A stretch of 64,000 nt of DNA from Catonella massiliensis (GTDB lineage Bacteria; Bacillota; Clostridia; Lachnospirales; Lachnospiraceae): contig NZ_JAEPRJ010000001.1 of NCBI RefSeq assembly GCF_016651435.1, forward strand, positions 868,001 to 932,000. Direction: 5' to 3'. Shown one piece after another: positions 1-7,559 of this stretch. The notes beneath the pieces are model-generated. The model saw only the letters and a program-made list of their open reading frames with translations, had not been told where the DNA came from and did not search any database. A program made the translations under genes and the position numbers. How positions within the stretch are numbered: position 1 is the first letter of the stretch; each line of letters opens with the position of its first letter.

Positions 1-1
1 T

Positions 2-505
2 GTATTTGGAGTTTTGTTTTTTGCGCCAAGCTTCAGTGTGCTTGCTACATTTCCACTTGTTTTGAAGATGCTTCTTTCCCTAGTTTTTGTATGCAGGATG
101 TTTTATCTTCCGTATTCCGCAGGGAAATATATGATAAAAACCTCAGATGTGGGAAGTATCATTTCGTCCATGGATGCTCTTAAAATACCGAGTGCAGTAT
201 CCATACCAATAGCAGTTATGTTTCGCTTCTTTCCGTCATTTGCAGAGGAGAGAAATAATATCAAGATGGCGATGAAGATAAGGGGAATAGATACCAAGAA
301 TCCTGTTAAATACCTGGAATACGTACTTGTTCCCCTCCTCATCATATCATCAAACATAGCTGATGATATAGCAAAGGCAGCAGAGACCAAATGTATAGCT
401 AATCCTATTAAGAAAACAAGATATATAACTGTGGGAGTGCATTTGATTGATTTTATTTATATATCTTTGATAGCTGCAATTGCAGTCGGAGGTTTTGTAT
501 GCTGA
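2..505 (+). CDS. ecfT: ECF transporter transmembrane subunit EcfT (5' partial)
   Basis: This is the C-terminal part of an energy-coupling factor transmembrane protein; the reading frame is open to the window edge, so the true start lies outside. EcfT couples ATP hydrolysis by the EcfA ATPases to a substrate-binding S component for vitamins or metal ions. Several hydrophobic segments are visible. The coupling-helix motif MKIRGID (near base 272) matches the first A-x-x-RG element of the family. The second expected motif reads AAETKCIANP, with KC where RG is usual, which is atypical. The stop overlaps the start of the downstream ATPase by 7 bases, so the two are translationally coupled. The S component is not in the window. 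The family call is firm; the substrate is unknown. Confidence 0.85.
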   Translation, partial: VFGVLFFAPSFSVLATFPLVLKMLLSLVFVCRMFYLPYSAGKYMIKTSDVGSIISSMDALKIPSAVSIPIAVMFRFFPSFAEERNNIKMAMKIRGIDTKNPVKYLEYVLVPLLIISSNIADDIAKAAETKCIANPIKKTRYITVGVHLIDFIYISLIAAIAVGGFVC

Positions 506-1884
506 GAATAGAGAATTTATCCCTTTCTTATGGGGAGAATAAGGTATTAAATGATATAAGCCTTAACATAGCTGATGGAGAATGTGTGTTACTTACAGGA
601 GAGAGTGGAAGTGGGAAATCTTCTATTATCAACTCTATCAACGGCTTAGCCTTTGAATATGAAAATGCTCAAATATCAGGAAGTATTAAGGTTGGTGAAA
701 AGGAGATTAAAAACCTTGAACTCTATGAAATATCTCTTTTGATAGCCAGTGTTTTTCAAAACCCTAAGACACATTTTTTCAATGTGGATACCACTCTTGA
801 ACTTCTGTTTTATCTTGAGAACATAGGGCTTGATAAAAAAGAAATGGAAAGCCGAATGAAAGATATGCTTAATGTATTTGGGATAGAGTATCTACTGGGA
901 CGAAGTATATTTGAGCTCTCAGGAGGAGAAAAACAGATACTTTCTGTGGCAGCCTGTTATATATCCGGCTGTAAAATCATTGTTCTCGATGAACCTTCAT
1001 CTAACTTGGATGAGAAGTATATTGATATCCTAAAAGAAATGCTAATCATTCTTAAAAATAAAGGGATAACACTCATCCTTGCGGAGCATAGGATTTATTA
1101 TCTAATGGGTGTGGCAGATAGAATAATTATCATTCAAAATGGAAGAATAGCGAGAGAGTACACTGCACAGGGCTTTTTGGAGGTTACGGATACTGAGATA
1201 GCTGGCTTTGGACTTCGCTCAAGACATAAAACAGTCTTAAATAAGCCTAAAAACAATGGTGGAAAAGACCTGATAATCAAGAAACTTTCCTTTAATTTTG
1301 CCAACAAGGGAGAACTTGAAATGTATGATGTATCCTTTGATTTTGGGAAAATATATGGAATCGTAGGAAAGAATGGTTGTGGTAAGTCCACCATTTTGCG
1401 AATTTTAACTGGTTTGGAAGAGAATGATAAAAGTGAGATATTATTCGGAGAGAGAGTTTGTAGTAAGAAGGAGAGAATTAAGGCTTCCTCGTTGGTCATG
1501 CAGGATGTCAATCACCAGCTATTCACTGATTCAGTCGAAGAGGAAATGAAGCTGGGAGTTAAAGAATTGAAACAGGATACTGTTGATAGAATTCTATCAG
1601 GGCTAGGCCTTACTGAACTAAGAGACAGACATCCTATGAGTCTTTCGGGTGGTCAAAAGCAAAGGGTCGCTATAGCTTCTGTTCTATGCAAAAACTCGAG
1701 ATTCATATTCTTTGACGAGCCAACAAGTGGAATGGATTATAAAAATATGCTCAAAATATCAAAGCTGATAAAGAGCATGAAGACAGAAGATAACATCATC
1801 TTTATCGTATCTCACGATACAGAGTTCTTAAATGAGGTCGCCGACAGTATCCTCTGTCTGGAGGATTATAGGATATACAATTAG
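499..1884 (+). CDS. ECF-type fused double ABC ATPase (EcfA-like)
   Basis: A 461-residue protein with two complete ABC ATPase domains in one chain, the YkoD-like arrangement that replaces separate EcfA1 and EcfA2 subunits. Domain 1 has Walker A GESGSGKSS at residues 34-42, signature LSGGEKQIL and Walker B IIVLDEPSSN. Domain 2 has Walker A GKNGCGKST near residues 290-298, signature LSGGQKQRV and Walker B FIFFDEPTSG. It sits inside the cytoplasm against EcfT and powers uptake of a vitamin or metal ion. The start codon overlaps the ecfT stop. No terminator is seen immediately after it; the next 225 bases are group II intron remains. Confidence 0.9.
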   Translation: MLRIENLSLSYGENKVLNDISLNIADGECVLLTGESGSGKSSIINSINGLAFEYENAQISGSIKVGEKEIKNLELYEISLLIASVFQNPKTHFFNVDTTLELLFYLENIGLDKKEMESRMKDMLNVFGIEYLLGRSIFELSGGEKQILSVAACYISGCKIIVLDEPSSNLDEKYIDILKEMLIILKNKGITLILAEHRIYYLMGVADRIIIIQNGRIAREYTAQGFLEVTDTEIAGFGLRSRHKTVLNKPKNNGGKDLIIKKLSFNFANKGELEMYDVSFDFGKIYGIVGKNGCGKSTILRILTGLEENDKSEILFGERVCSKKERIKASSLVMQDVNHQLFTDSVEEEMKLGVKELKQDTVDRILSGLGLTELRDRHPMSLSGGQKQRVAIASVLCKNSRFIFFDEPTSGMDYKNMLKISKLIKSMKTEDNIIFIVSHDTEFLNEVADSILCLEDYRIYN

Positions 1885-1888
1885 ATGA

Positions 1889-2175
1889 AAAGAGACTGCA
1901 TAACAAGCCAAAGTCCAATAACTACACGCAATCTGACATGATAAATGAGGCAGATAGATGGAGAGGAAGAAACGTGTGGTACCTAGGGAGGTCTGTGTGA
2001 TAAGCCTTGAAAGAGGTAACCATTGCCTAAAGCAATACTTAACACACAGAAGTGGACAGAGGTCATAGTAGTCGAGAGACAAAGGACCTAATCAATAGGA
2101 GTCTCAAGTATGACTGAGAAAGAATTTATTTATAAGTTTAGCAGAAAAACTGCAAAAACAAGTCATAAATATTGA
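1889..2175 (+). mobile_element. Group II intron remnant (RNA-domain part plus possible start of its maturase ORF)
   Basis: The non-coding stretch after the ECF ATPase resembles the intron RNA upstream of clostridial group II intron maturase genes, with blocks such as GATAAATGAGGCAGATAGA (1940-1958), GATAAGCCTTGAAAGAGGTA (1999-2018) and CAGAGGTCATAGTAG (2056-2070). It ends in a 21-codon reading frame at 2110-2175 beginning MTEKEF, which may be the truncated N-terminus of the intron protein. The match is from memory, not a search. No domain V is visible nearby. A separate piece of reverse transcriptase lies at 4115-4264, on the far side of the RloAB genes, so the intron appears split by or replaced with that cassette. 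Confidence 0.55.
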
Positions 2176-2200
2176 CCAAGGCATTTTTAACTGTTATAAT
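2172..2200 (+). promoter_or_regulatory. Sigma-A promoter of the ATPase/RloB pair
   Basis: TTGACC at 2172-2177, a 17-base spacer and TATAAT at 2195-2200 with an upstream TG (extended -10). It gives the defence cassette its own promoter at the intron-remnant boundary. The ribosome site GGAGGT lies at 2229-2234. Confidence 0.75.
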
Positions 2201-2242
2201 GGTGACAGAAAATACGAATACTGAGAATGGAGGTATTCAATT

Positions 2243-3409
2243 ATGCTGATTCAGTTTACAGTTGAAAATCACAGGTCAATAAAGAACAGTGTCGTGATCA
2301 GCCTTGCGGCCTCTAAGGATAAGTCATTTGATGAGTATCTGCTTCATCCGGATGAAAAGAAGGCATTGCTGCCCGTACTTGCAATTTACGGTGCAAATGC
2401 AGCAGGAAAAAGTAACGTATTACATGCAATGATGACAATGAAAGAAATGGTTGTGGGAAATGCTGCAAAAGTTTCTAAGGGACAAAAGTTGCCGTGGGAG
2501 CCGTTTGGAGGAACAAAGGTTCCGACTTCTTTTGAAATGGTATTTATTTTTCAGGGAGTTCGTTACACATACGGTTTTTCTTTTGATGTAAAGAAGATTT
2601 ACAAAGAGTATCTTTACCATTGGCCGAATGGACGTGAAGCCTTAATTTTTTCAAGAGAAAATGGAGTGTATGAGTTCCGGGAAAATGTAAATGAGCAGGT
2701 TACTCTGAGTAACCGAACACCGGACAATAAGCTCTATCTGGTGTCCTCTAATGACTGGAATCTGCCTCAGACGGAAAATGCTTATCGGTGGTTTCTGGAA
2801 AAGTTGACATTCCTGATGGATGAAGAGCCAGCTACCTCAGAAACTGTTGCCCAGATTGTCAGCGGTGATGATAAGAAAGCTCGAATCTTAAAAGAATTGC
2901 TGCTTGCCGATCTTGGAATCACCGATGTTACAATCAAGAACACCTCTGGTAAAATACCGGCTATTACGACAACACATCGAATCATTAACGAGGACGGTAC
3001 AACAGAATACTTTCAGCTTTTAATGGAGCAGGAATCTGTCGGTACACAACACTTTTTTGCCCGCATCGGAGGATGGTTGCAGGCACTTGAAAACGGCGCA
3101 CTTTTAGTTGTTGATGAAATTGAAGATAGTCTGCATCCTCTTTTAACCAAAAGGCTGATTGAAATGGTGCAGGATAAGGCTGTCAATACAAAGGGAGCGC
3201 AGCTGATTTTTACAACACACGATGCAATGCTGCTTGACTTGAATTTCTTCCGAAGAGATCAGATTTGGTTTGCTGAAAAAAACGATGAGACTTGTGCAAC
3301 AGAGCTTTACTCGTTGGCATCTTTCTCTCCAAGAAAAGGAGAAAATGTGCGTAAGGGTTATCTTCAGGGACGATTTGGTGCAATCCCTTTTATCGGAGGT
3401 GACGCCTGA
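2243..3409 (+). CDS. AAA/OLD-like ATPase of a RloA-RloB (AbiL-like) pair
   Basis: A 388-residue ATPase of the SMC/OLD-like AAA_15 type that partners RloB proteins. It opens with the family's typical N-terminus (MLIQFTVENHRSI), has Walker A GANAAGKS at residues 50-57, a late ABC-type Walker B (LLVVDEIEDSLHP) and a switch histidine in FTTHDAML. Such ATPase/RloB pairs are found near restriction systems and are related to the lactococcal AbiLi/AbiLii abortive infection system, so an antiphage role is likely but not shown by the sequence. The start is supported by GGAGGT 8 bases upstream. The stop overlaps the rloB start by one base (TGATG). The two genes look richer in G and C than the surrounding DNA, which suggests acquisition. 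Confidence 0.8.
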   Translation: MLIQFTVENHRSIKNSVVISLAASKDKSFDEYLLHPDEKKALLPVLAIYGANAAGKSNVLHAMMTMKEMVVGNAAKVSKGQKLPWEPFGGTKVPTSFEMVFIFQGVRYTYGFSFDVKKIYKEYLYHWPNGREALIFSRENGVYEFRENVNEQVTLSNRTPDNKLYLVSSNDWNLPQTENAYRWFLEKLTFLMDEEPATSETVAQIVSGDDKKARILKELLLADLGITDVTIKNTSGKIPAITTTHRIINEDGTTEYFQLLMEQESVGTQHFFARIGGWLQALENGALLVVDEIEDSLHPLLTKRLIEMVQDKAVNTKGAQLIFTTHDAMLLDLNFFRRDQIWFAEKNDETCATELYSLASFSPRKGENVRKGYLQGRFGAIPFIGGDA

Positions 3410-4038
3410 TGAGCAAGATGCGAAAAGAGTATGATCCGAACAAAGTTAAGTGGCGGAAGCGTAAACCGATTGTTTATATCATCTGCGAAGGAAAAGAAAC
3501 AGAGACGCTTTATTTCAAACATTTTCGTTCACGAAACTGCCTGGTGGATATTATCCCAATTCCATCAAAACATAAAGCGGCGGAACATTTGGTGAAACAC
3601 GCAAAATCTCTGATCTCCCAAGCGGATTATTATCCGAAAGACGGAGATCAGCTTTGGTGTGTATTTGACTGTGATGATAATAAAGACTCTGAGCTTCAAG
3701 CTGCAATTTCCTATTCGGAAGAGCATGGGTACAAAATCGCATATTCCAATCCGGCATTTGAATATTGGTATCTGCTCCATTTTGAAAAACGGAATGGATA
3801 TTTGAAAGATTCTGCTATGGTAATTGACATCTTGAAAAACAAAGGATATTTGGAAAATTACGGAAAAAGTGTGGATGTTTTTGAAGAATTGCTGGAACAC
3901 CAGCCAGAAGCTATTCAGTACGCAAAAGAACGAGTGGAGAGATTAACCAGAGATCAGGTTGCTGTGATCTGCCGAGACAGTAATCCGGTAACGACAGTCT
4001 ATGAGCTGGTTGAATTTTTGAATAGTAAAAGAACATAA
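3409..4038 (+). CDS. rloB: RloB-family protein (AbiLii-like)
   Basis: A 209-residue protein with RloB family landmarks. The N-terminal block VYIICEGKETETLYF (about residues 22-36) is followed by WCVFDCDDN and then SNPAFEYWYLLHF. The EGKETE and DCDD blocks have the spacing of the acidic metal-binding residues of TOPRIM-like nucleases, the fold proposed for RloB. It would be the nuclease partner of the preceding ATPase, to which it is translationally coupled. A hairpin terminator follows at 4070. Family assignment is strong; the nuclease role and antiphage activity are inferred from related Abi systems. Confidence 0.82.
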   Translation: MSKMRKEYDPNKVKWRKRKPIVYIICEGKETETLYFKHFRSRNCLVDIIPIPSKHKAAEHLVKHAKSLISQADYYPKDGDQLWCVFDCDDNKDSELQAAISYSEEHGYKIAYSNPAFEYWYLLHFEKRNGYLKDSAMVIDILKNKGYLENYGKSVDVFEELLEHQPEAIQYAKERVERLTRDQVAVICRDSNPVTTVYELVEFLNSKRT

Positions 4039-4069
4039 AGCACCATTATAAAGGTGTGCATAATGACAG

Positions 4070-4117
4070 AAAGCTGTCACTTCGACGATAAAAATTCGTT
4101 GGGTGGCAGCTTTTGTG
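4070..4117 (+). terminator. Rho-independent terminator after rloB
   Basis: Inverted repeat AAAGCTGTCAC (4070-4080) with GTGGCAGCTTT (4103-4113), one G-U pair, followed by a short T run. Its right arm directly abuts the reverse transcriptase relic. Confidence 0.6.
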
Positions 4118-4264
4118 GTACAACTTATCAAGAGGTACTTAAAAAGTGGTATAATAGAAAATAGAGTGGTTATCGAAACAGAGAAAAGCCGTACTGTCAG
4201 CGTATTTGCAATCCGAAATTTTAAATTCCTTGGCTTTGCATTGGGAAGGAACAAAAGTGGCATT
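4115..4264 (+). pseudogene. Group II intron reverse transcriptase/maturase fragment
   Basis: Translation of this stretch gives two joined pieces of a group II intron reverse transcriptase. The first, VVQLIKRYLKSGIIENRVV, matches the region just before the conserved EGxPQGG block. The second, EKSRTVSVFAIRNFKFLGFA, matches the region after the catalytic YADD box. The intervening catalytic part is missing, so this is an internally deleted relic. It is in frame with, and upstream of, the GntR start at 4340, but that gene has its own promoter in between. With the RNA-like remnant at 1889-2175 it flanks the RloAB pair on both sides. Recognition is from family memory of these motifs. Confidence 0.75.
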
Positions 4265-4270
4265 TTAAAC

Positions 4271-4313
4271 TTGAAAAATTATAACTGTTATAGTATAATA
4301 ATAACAGTTATAA
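4271..4313 (+). promoter_or_regulatory. Promoter and palindromic operator of the GntR/ABC operon
   Basis: TTGAAA (4271-4276), 17-base spacer, TATAAT (4294-4299). A perfect 13-base inverted repeat, TTATAACTGTTAT at 4279-4291 and its complement at 4301-4313, brackets the -10 with a 9-base spacer. This is the layout expected for autorepression by the YtrA-type GntR regulator encoded 27 bases downstream. Confidence 0.8.
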
Positions 4314-4339
4314 CAGAAATGACAGTTAAGAGGTATAAA

Positions 4340-4720
4340 ATGAATATTCAAATTAATAACTCAAGTGATGATCCGATTTATTTGCAAATAAAGAATCAGA
4401 TTAAGGTGCAGATAATTTCGGGAGATTTGAAAGTAGGAGAACAATTGCCGTCAATTCGTTTTTTGGCAAAAGAACTCAGAGTAAGCATGATTACAGCCAA
4501 GCGAGCCTTTGATGAACTGGAACTTGAGGGCTTTATCAATTCAGTTCAGGGAAAGGGTAATTTTGTTGCGGCACAAAATAAAGAGCTGATTCGTGAGGAA
4601 TACTTAAAGCGTATTGAAGAACAGTTGCAAGAGATAGTAAAACTCTCCGAAATTGCAGGAATATCAGGCGATGAACTGACTCAGATGTTAAAGGACTATG
4701 TGGAGGGACGATATGAGTGA
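4340..4720 (+). CDS. GntR-family transcriptional regulator, YtrA subfamily
   Basis: A 126-residue regulator with an N-terminal winged helix (DDPIYLQIKNQIKVQIISGD, then LPSIRFLAKELRVSMITAKRAF) and only a short C-terminal helical tail, which is the YtrA subfamily plan. YtrA-type proteins usually repress the ABC transporter genes beside them, often in response to cell-envelope antibiotics. The start is set at the ATG following the promoter/operator at 4271-4313; the longer open frame back to 4103 only runs through the intron relic. The stop overlaps the downstream ATPase start (ATG at 4713) by 8 bases, so the genes form one operon. Confidence 0.9.
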   Translation: MNIQINNSSDDPIYLQIKNQIKVQIISGDLKVGEQLPSIRFLAKELRVSMITAKRAFDELELEGFINSVQGKGNFVAAQNKELIREEYLKRIEEQLQEIVKLSEIAGISGDELTQMLKDYVEGRYE

Positions 4721-5561
4721 TTATGCTATTGAAATTAAAAATCTGGTAAAAAAGTTTGATGGGTTTACTCTAGGACCTATAGATTTTTGTATACCTAAGG
4801 GAACTATAGTGGGATACATAGGTCAAAATGGTGCAGGTAAAAGTACAACCATCAAGCTCTTGTTAGGACTGCTTCATAAGGATTCAGGCGAAATAAGAGT
4901 ATTGGGAGAAGAAAATACTGATAGTATCGCGCTTAAAGACAGGCTGGGAGTGGTCTTTGATGACTTACTATTTCCTCGGGAAATGAATATTACTGATATA
5001 GAGAAGTTCTGTTCAAGAATATATACAAAGTGGGATAAAGAGTGCTTTAATAAATTAAAGATTAAATTTGATTTACCTGAGAAACAAGTTATAAATAATT
5101 ATTCTCGTGGTATGAAAATGAAATTATCGATGGCGATTGCCCTATCACACAATGCAGAGCTTTTGATATTGGATGAAGCTACAAGTGGCTTAGATCCGAT
5201 TGTTAGAGAAGAGATTTTGGATTTACTTCTTGATTTTATGCAGGATGAAAATCACACAATCCTTATCTCTTCACACATACTCTCTGATTTGGAAAAGGTT
5301 GCAGACTATATTAGCTTTATTAATTTTGGTAAGATACTTTTTTTTGAAACGAAGGATGATTTGAAGGAGAATTACGGTATATGTACACTGTCAAATGAAG
5401 AAGTAAATGATATAGATGAAGCAGCAATAGTGGGAAGGAGAGTACATTCCTTTGGACAGGAGCTGCTTGTAAAGAGGAATCTCGTGCCAGATGGAATCAA
5501 GTTACAAAAGCCATCTATTGAAGATATTATGATATATTTTGTGAAAGGAGAGAGAAAATAA
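4713..5561 (+). CDS. ABC transporter ATP-binding protein (YtrB-like)
   Basis: A 282-residue ATPase of an ABC-2 type exporter. Walker A is GQNGAGKS at residues 37-44 and Walker B is LLILDEATSGLDP. The signature is degenerate (YSRGMKMKL instead of LSGGQ), which is usual in the YtrB/BcrA-like group. The start at 4713 is preceded by GGAGGG; an upstream in-frame ATG at 4698 has no ribosome site. It lies between its repressor and the permease, with one-base overlap at the permease start. It probably exports or flips a lipid, peptide or antibiotic, but the substrate cannot be read from the sequence. Confidence 0.9.
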   Translation: MSDYAIEIKNLVKKFDGFTLGPIDFCIPKGTIVGYIGQNGAGKSTTIKLLLGLLHKDSGEIRVLGEENTDSIALKDRLGVVFDDLLFPREMNITDIEKFCSRIYTKWDKECFNKLKIKFDLPEKQVINNYSRGMKMKLSMAIALSHNAELLILDEATSGLDPIVREEILDLLLDFMQDENHTILISSHILSDLEKVADYISFINFGKILFFETKDDLKENYGICTLSNEEVNDIDEAAIVGRRVHSFGQELLVKRNLVPDGIKLQKPSIEDIMIYFVKGERK

Positions 5562-6190
5562 TGACTGCACTGATATTAAAAGATATAGCTACTATGAAAA
5601 AGACATTAATGTCCACGCTTGTAATCTGTTTTGCTATTGTATTTTTTGGATCATATGAAAAATCTATTGTTATGATTCCTCTTATTTGTACAGTAATGCC
5701 TCTCATTTTAACAGCAATAGCATTCGGATATGATACAAATTCAAAGTTTGAGCAATTCGCATTTTCGATGCCAATTAAGAGAAGCAGTTTTGTGCTTAGT
5801 AAATTATTTTTTGCCTTTTGTTTTGGATTGGTTGGGGGGATTACAGTATTTACCTTGCTAAGTATAAATGGGAAAGTAAGATTTGAAATTATAGTATTGA
5901 GTTCAATTGTTACTTTGATATCAAGCATTTTTATGTCAGCGATTCAGCTGCCTTTTGTGTTTAAATTTGGTGCTGAAAAGAGTAGGCTTATAATGCTAAT
6001 AACATATTTTGTAGTCTTTGTCATATTTTCAATGCTTAAAGAAGCATCAGGTTTACTTTCGAAAGTGCAGGGAGTTCTAAAGAACTTTTCCCTGACTGAT
6101 GTATATTGTGGCTTAATACTGGCGGGACTAATAATCATTGCAATTTGCCTAAAGATATCCATAAGAATTATGGAGAAGAAGGAATATTAA
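5561..6190 (+). CDS. ABC-2 type permease
   Basis: A 209-residue integral membrane protein with about six hydrophobic segments, beginning MTALILKDIATMKKT, a typical ABC-2 permease N-terminus in YtrA-type operons. It includes the block FEQFAFSMPIKRSSFVLSK, the cytoplasmic element that contacts the ATPase in this family. The start overlaps the ATPase stop by one base (TAATG), so the partners are made together. Third and last gene of the operon. The substrate is unknown; a role in resistance to envelope-active compounds is an inference from related operons. Confidence 0.85.
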   Translation: MTALILKDIATMKKTLMSTLVICFAIVFFGSYEKSIVMIPLICTVMPLILTAIAFGYDTNSKFEQFAFSMPIKRSSFVLSKLFFAFCFGLVGGITVFTLLSINGKVRFEIIVLSSIVTLISSIFMSAIQLPFVFKFGAEKSRLIMLITYFVVFVIFSMLKEASGLLSKVQGVLKNFSLTDVYCGLILAGLIIIAICLKISIRIMEKKEY

Positions 6191-6268
6191 GATTCATATA
6201 CAAAATATTACAAAACTAAAATGATTTTCTTAAATTTTGTGGCTTCTATTCAATTGGAAAGACTGCTG

Positions 6269-6277
6269 TGATATAAT
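6269..6277 (+). promoter_or_regulatory. Extended -10 promoter upstream of the hairpin repeats
   Basis: TGATATAAT at 6269-6277 is an extended -10 element; the -35 at the right distance (TTCAAT, 6249-6254) is weak. Transcription from here would start at the first hairpin repeat and run into the DUF4300 lipoprotein gene. Confidence 0.5.
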
Positions 6278-6280
6278 GTG

Positions 6281-6389
6281 AACACTTAACGAAGTCGAGC
6301 CGTAAGGCGCAGGCTGAGTTTAGTGTGAGCGGTATCTAAGCACTTAGTGAAGCCGAGCCGTCTTTGGCGAAGGCTGAACTTAGTACTTA
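6281..6389 (+). repeat. Two copies of a structured hairpin repeat with compensatory changes
   Basis: Copy a (6284-6324) and copy b (6342-6384) share one fold. There is an outer 7-base-pair stem with a central T-T mismatch, a GA/GA internal loop, a 4-pair stem, a second GA-containing internal loop, a GCC/GGC stem and a short loop. The outer stems differ yet stay paired: ACTTAAC/GTTTAGT in copy a, ACTTAGT/ACTTAGT in copy b. Flanking bases extend copy b to 6337-6389. A third partial left arm lies at 6399-6415. They would form the 5' leader of the lipoprotein mRNA. Confidence 0.65.
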
Positions 6390-6444
6390 TGATGAAATGT
6401 GAACACTTAACGAAACACAGATTTACCGGTTGAAAGGAGAAATT

Positions 6445-7434
6445 ATGAGAAAATATAAGAAAATTACTGCACTCTGCCTCTGTGCCTTGCTTGCATTTGG
6501 AGTAACAGCCTGTGGCAGCAAACAAGAGAATAAAGAGGCATCTAAAGGGGCATCGAAAGAAATAGCAAAGGAAGTATCGCAAAATGCATCTAAAGAAGCT
6601 TCCAAGGAGGTTTCTAAAGAAGTTTCACAAGAAGTCAGCAAAGATGCTTCCAATGAGGTATCCAAAGTAACATCCGCTGAGGAAACAAACGCTGAGACGG
6701 TCTACTCAAATATGGCAAACAAAGCTAGTGCCGAGGAAGTCAAGGAGGCACTTTTGGCCTACCTAAATAAGGATAGTGTTGACTATTATATGAAGCAGGT
6801 AAACGAGTACAACGAAATAGTTGGAAGCGTTGGACTTCAGGGAGATTTTACGAAGTTTGGTAAAACAGAGTATGATGTAGAGAAAATAAGCAACCTTTGG
6901 AAAGAAAAGAAGGGGGATTTTGTTGGAACAAACTGCAGGCTTAACACCTTCTTTTTGCTAAAGAACAACATAAAAGTTCCAAGTATAAAAAGTGATGGAG
7001 AGCTATTGTTTTTAGACAATGACTCGATAGATAAGGGAAAGCTCTTTGATAAGAAGGACAAGGAGGCTTTCAATGTACTGTTCTCAAGAGTAAAGACTGA
7101 GGCTACTGAAGATGTTAAGGTTCACGCTAAAAATATGGAAAAATACTTTTCAAAAATCAAGTTTGATGAAAATGCGAGAATGCTCTCTGTAGTACTGCAC
7201 GATAACCTTGACGGAGATTATCTCTTTGTAGGACATGTCGGAGTTATGGTACCTTACAAAGGTGGATATTTATTTGTGGAAAAGTTAACCTTTGAAGAGC
7301 CTTATCAGGCAATAAAGTTTGCGACAAAAGAAGAATGCTACAAGTATCTTCAGGGGAAATACGCTGATTATACAGGTGAAGGGCTTGCAAAGCCTTTTGT
7401 AATGGATAATGGAAAGATGGTTGAGGTAGAATAA
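6445..7434 (+). CDS. DUF4300 family lipoprotein
   Basis: A 329-residue exported lipoprotein. The signal peptide ends in a lipobox (LLAFGVTAC), so it should be lipid-anchored to the outer face of the membrane. About residues 25-65 are a low-complexity linker of repeated (A/V)SKE and (A/V)SQ units, probably a flexible or helical spacer. The rest, from YSNMANKASAEEVKEALL through FVGTNCRLNTFFLL, matches the uncharacterised DUF4300 domain as I recall it. The start at 6445 follows AAAGGAG; the in-frame start at 6430 lies upstream of that site. No function is known for the family. It is preceded by a structured leader (6281-6389) and followed by the repeats of the next gene. Confidence 0.75.
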   Translation: MRKYKKITALCLCALLAFGVTACGSKQENKEASKGASKEIAKEVSQNASKEASKEVSKEVSQEVSKDASNEVSKVTSAEETNAETVYSNMANKASAEEVKEALLAYLNKDSVDYYMKQVNEYNEIVGSVGLQGDFTKFGKTEYDVEKISNLWKEKKGDFVGTNCRLNTFFLLKNNIKVPSIKSDGELLFLDNDSIDKGKLFDKKDKEAFNVLFSRVKTEATEDVKVHAKNMEKYFSKIKFDENARMLSVVLHDNLDGDYLFVGHVGVMVPYKGGYLFVEKLTFEEPYQAIKFATKEECYKYLQGKYADYTGEGLAKPFVMDNGKMVEVE

Positions 7435-7439
7435 CCATT

Positions 7440-7531
7440 AAAGTTTAAGTAATCAATACCCTAAACTTTGGAAAAATAAAAGTTTAAGTAATCAATACCC
7501 TAAACTTGAAAAAAATAAAAGTTTAGGGTAT
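7440..7531 (+). repeat. 39-bp-period repeats upstream of the first AAA ATPase gene
   Basis: A 29-base unit is repeated exactly at 7440-7468 and 7479-7507 (period 39). Each unit contains an inverted pair AAGTTTA...TAAACTT. A third, inverted half (AAAGTTTAGGGTAT, 7518-7531) overlaps the -10 of the promoter. The layout suggests cooperative operator sites controlling the downstream gene. Confidence 0.8.
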
Positions 7532-7534
7532 AAT
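7506..7534 (+). promoter_or_regulatory. Promoter of the first AAA/DUF4143 ATPase gene
   Basis: TTGAAA (7506-7511), 17-base spacer, TATAAT (7529-7534). The -35 begins at the end of the second repeat unit, and the inverted half-site lies in the spacer and -10. Confidence 0.8.
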
Positions 7535-7559
7535 TTTATCAAAAGGTGGTGAGGGTACT

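Noticed and set aside
4103..4339. N-terminal extension of the GntR regulator (79 extra residues)
   Set aside because: The extension translates as pieces of a group II intron reverse transcriptase and includes the promoter and operator; the real start is ATG 4340.
6278..6389. Possible domain V of a group II intron (GAGCCG blocks)
   Set aside because: The GAGCCG occurrences are part of two repeated hairpins without the domain V AGC triad and tetraloop.
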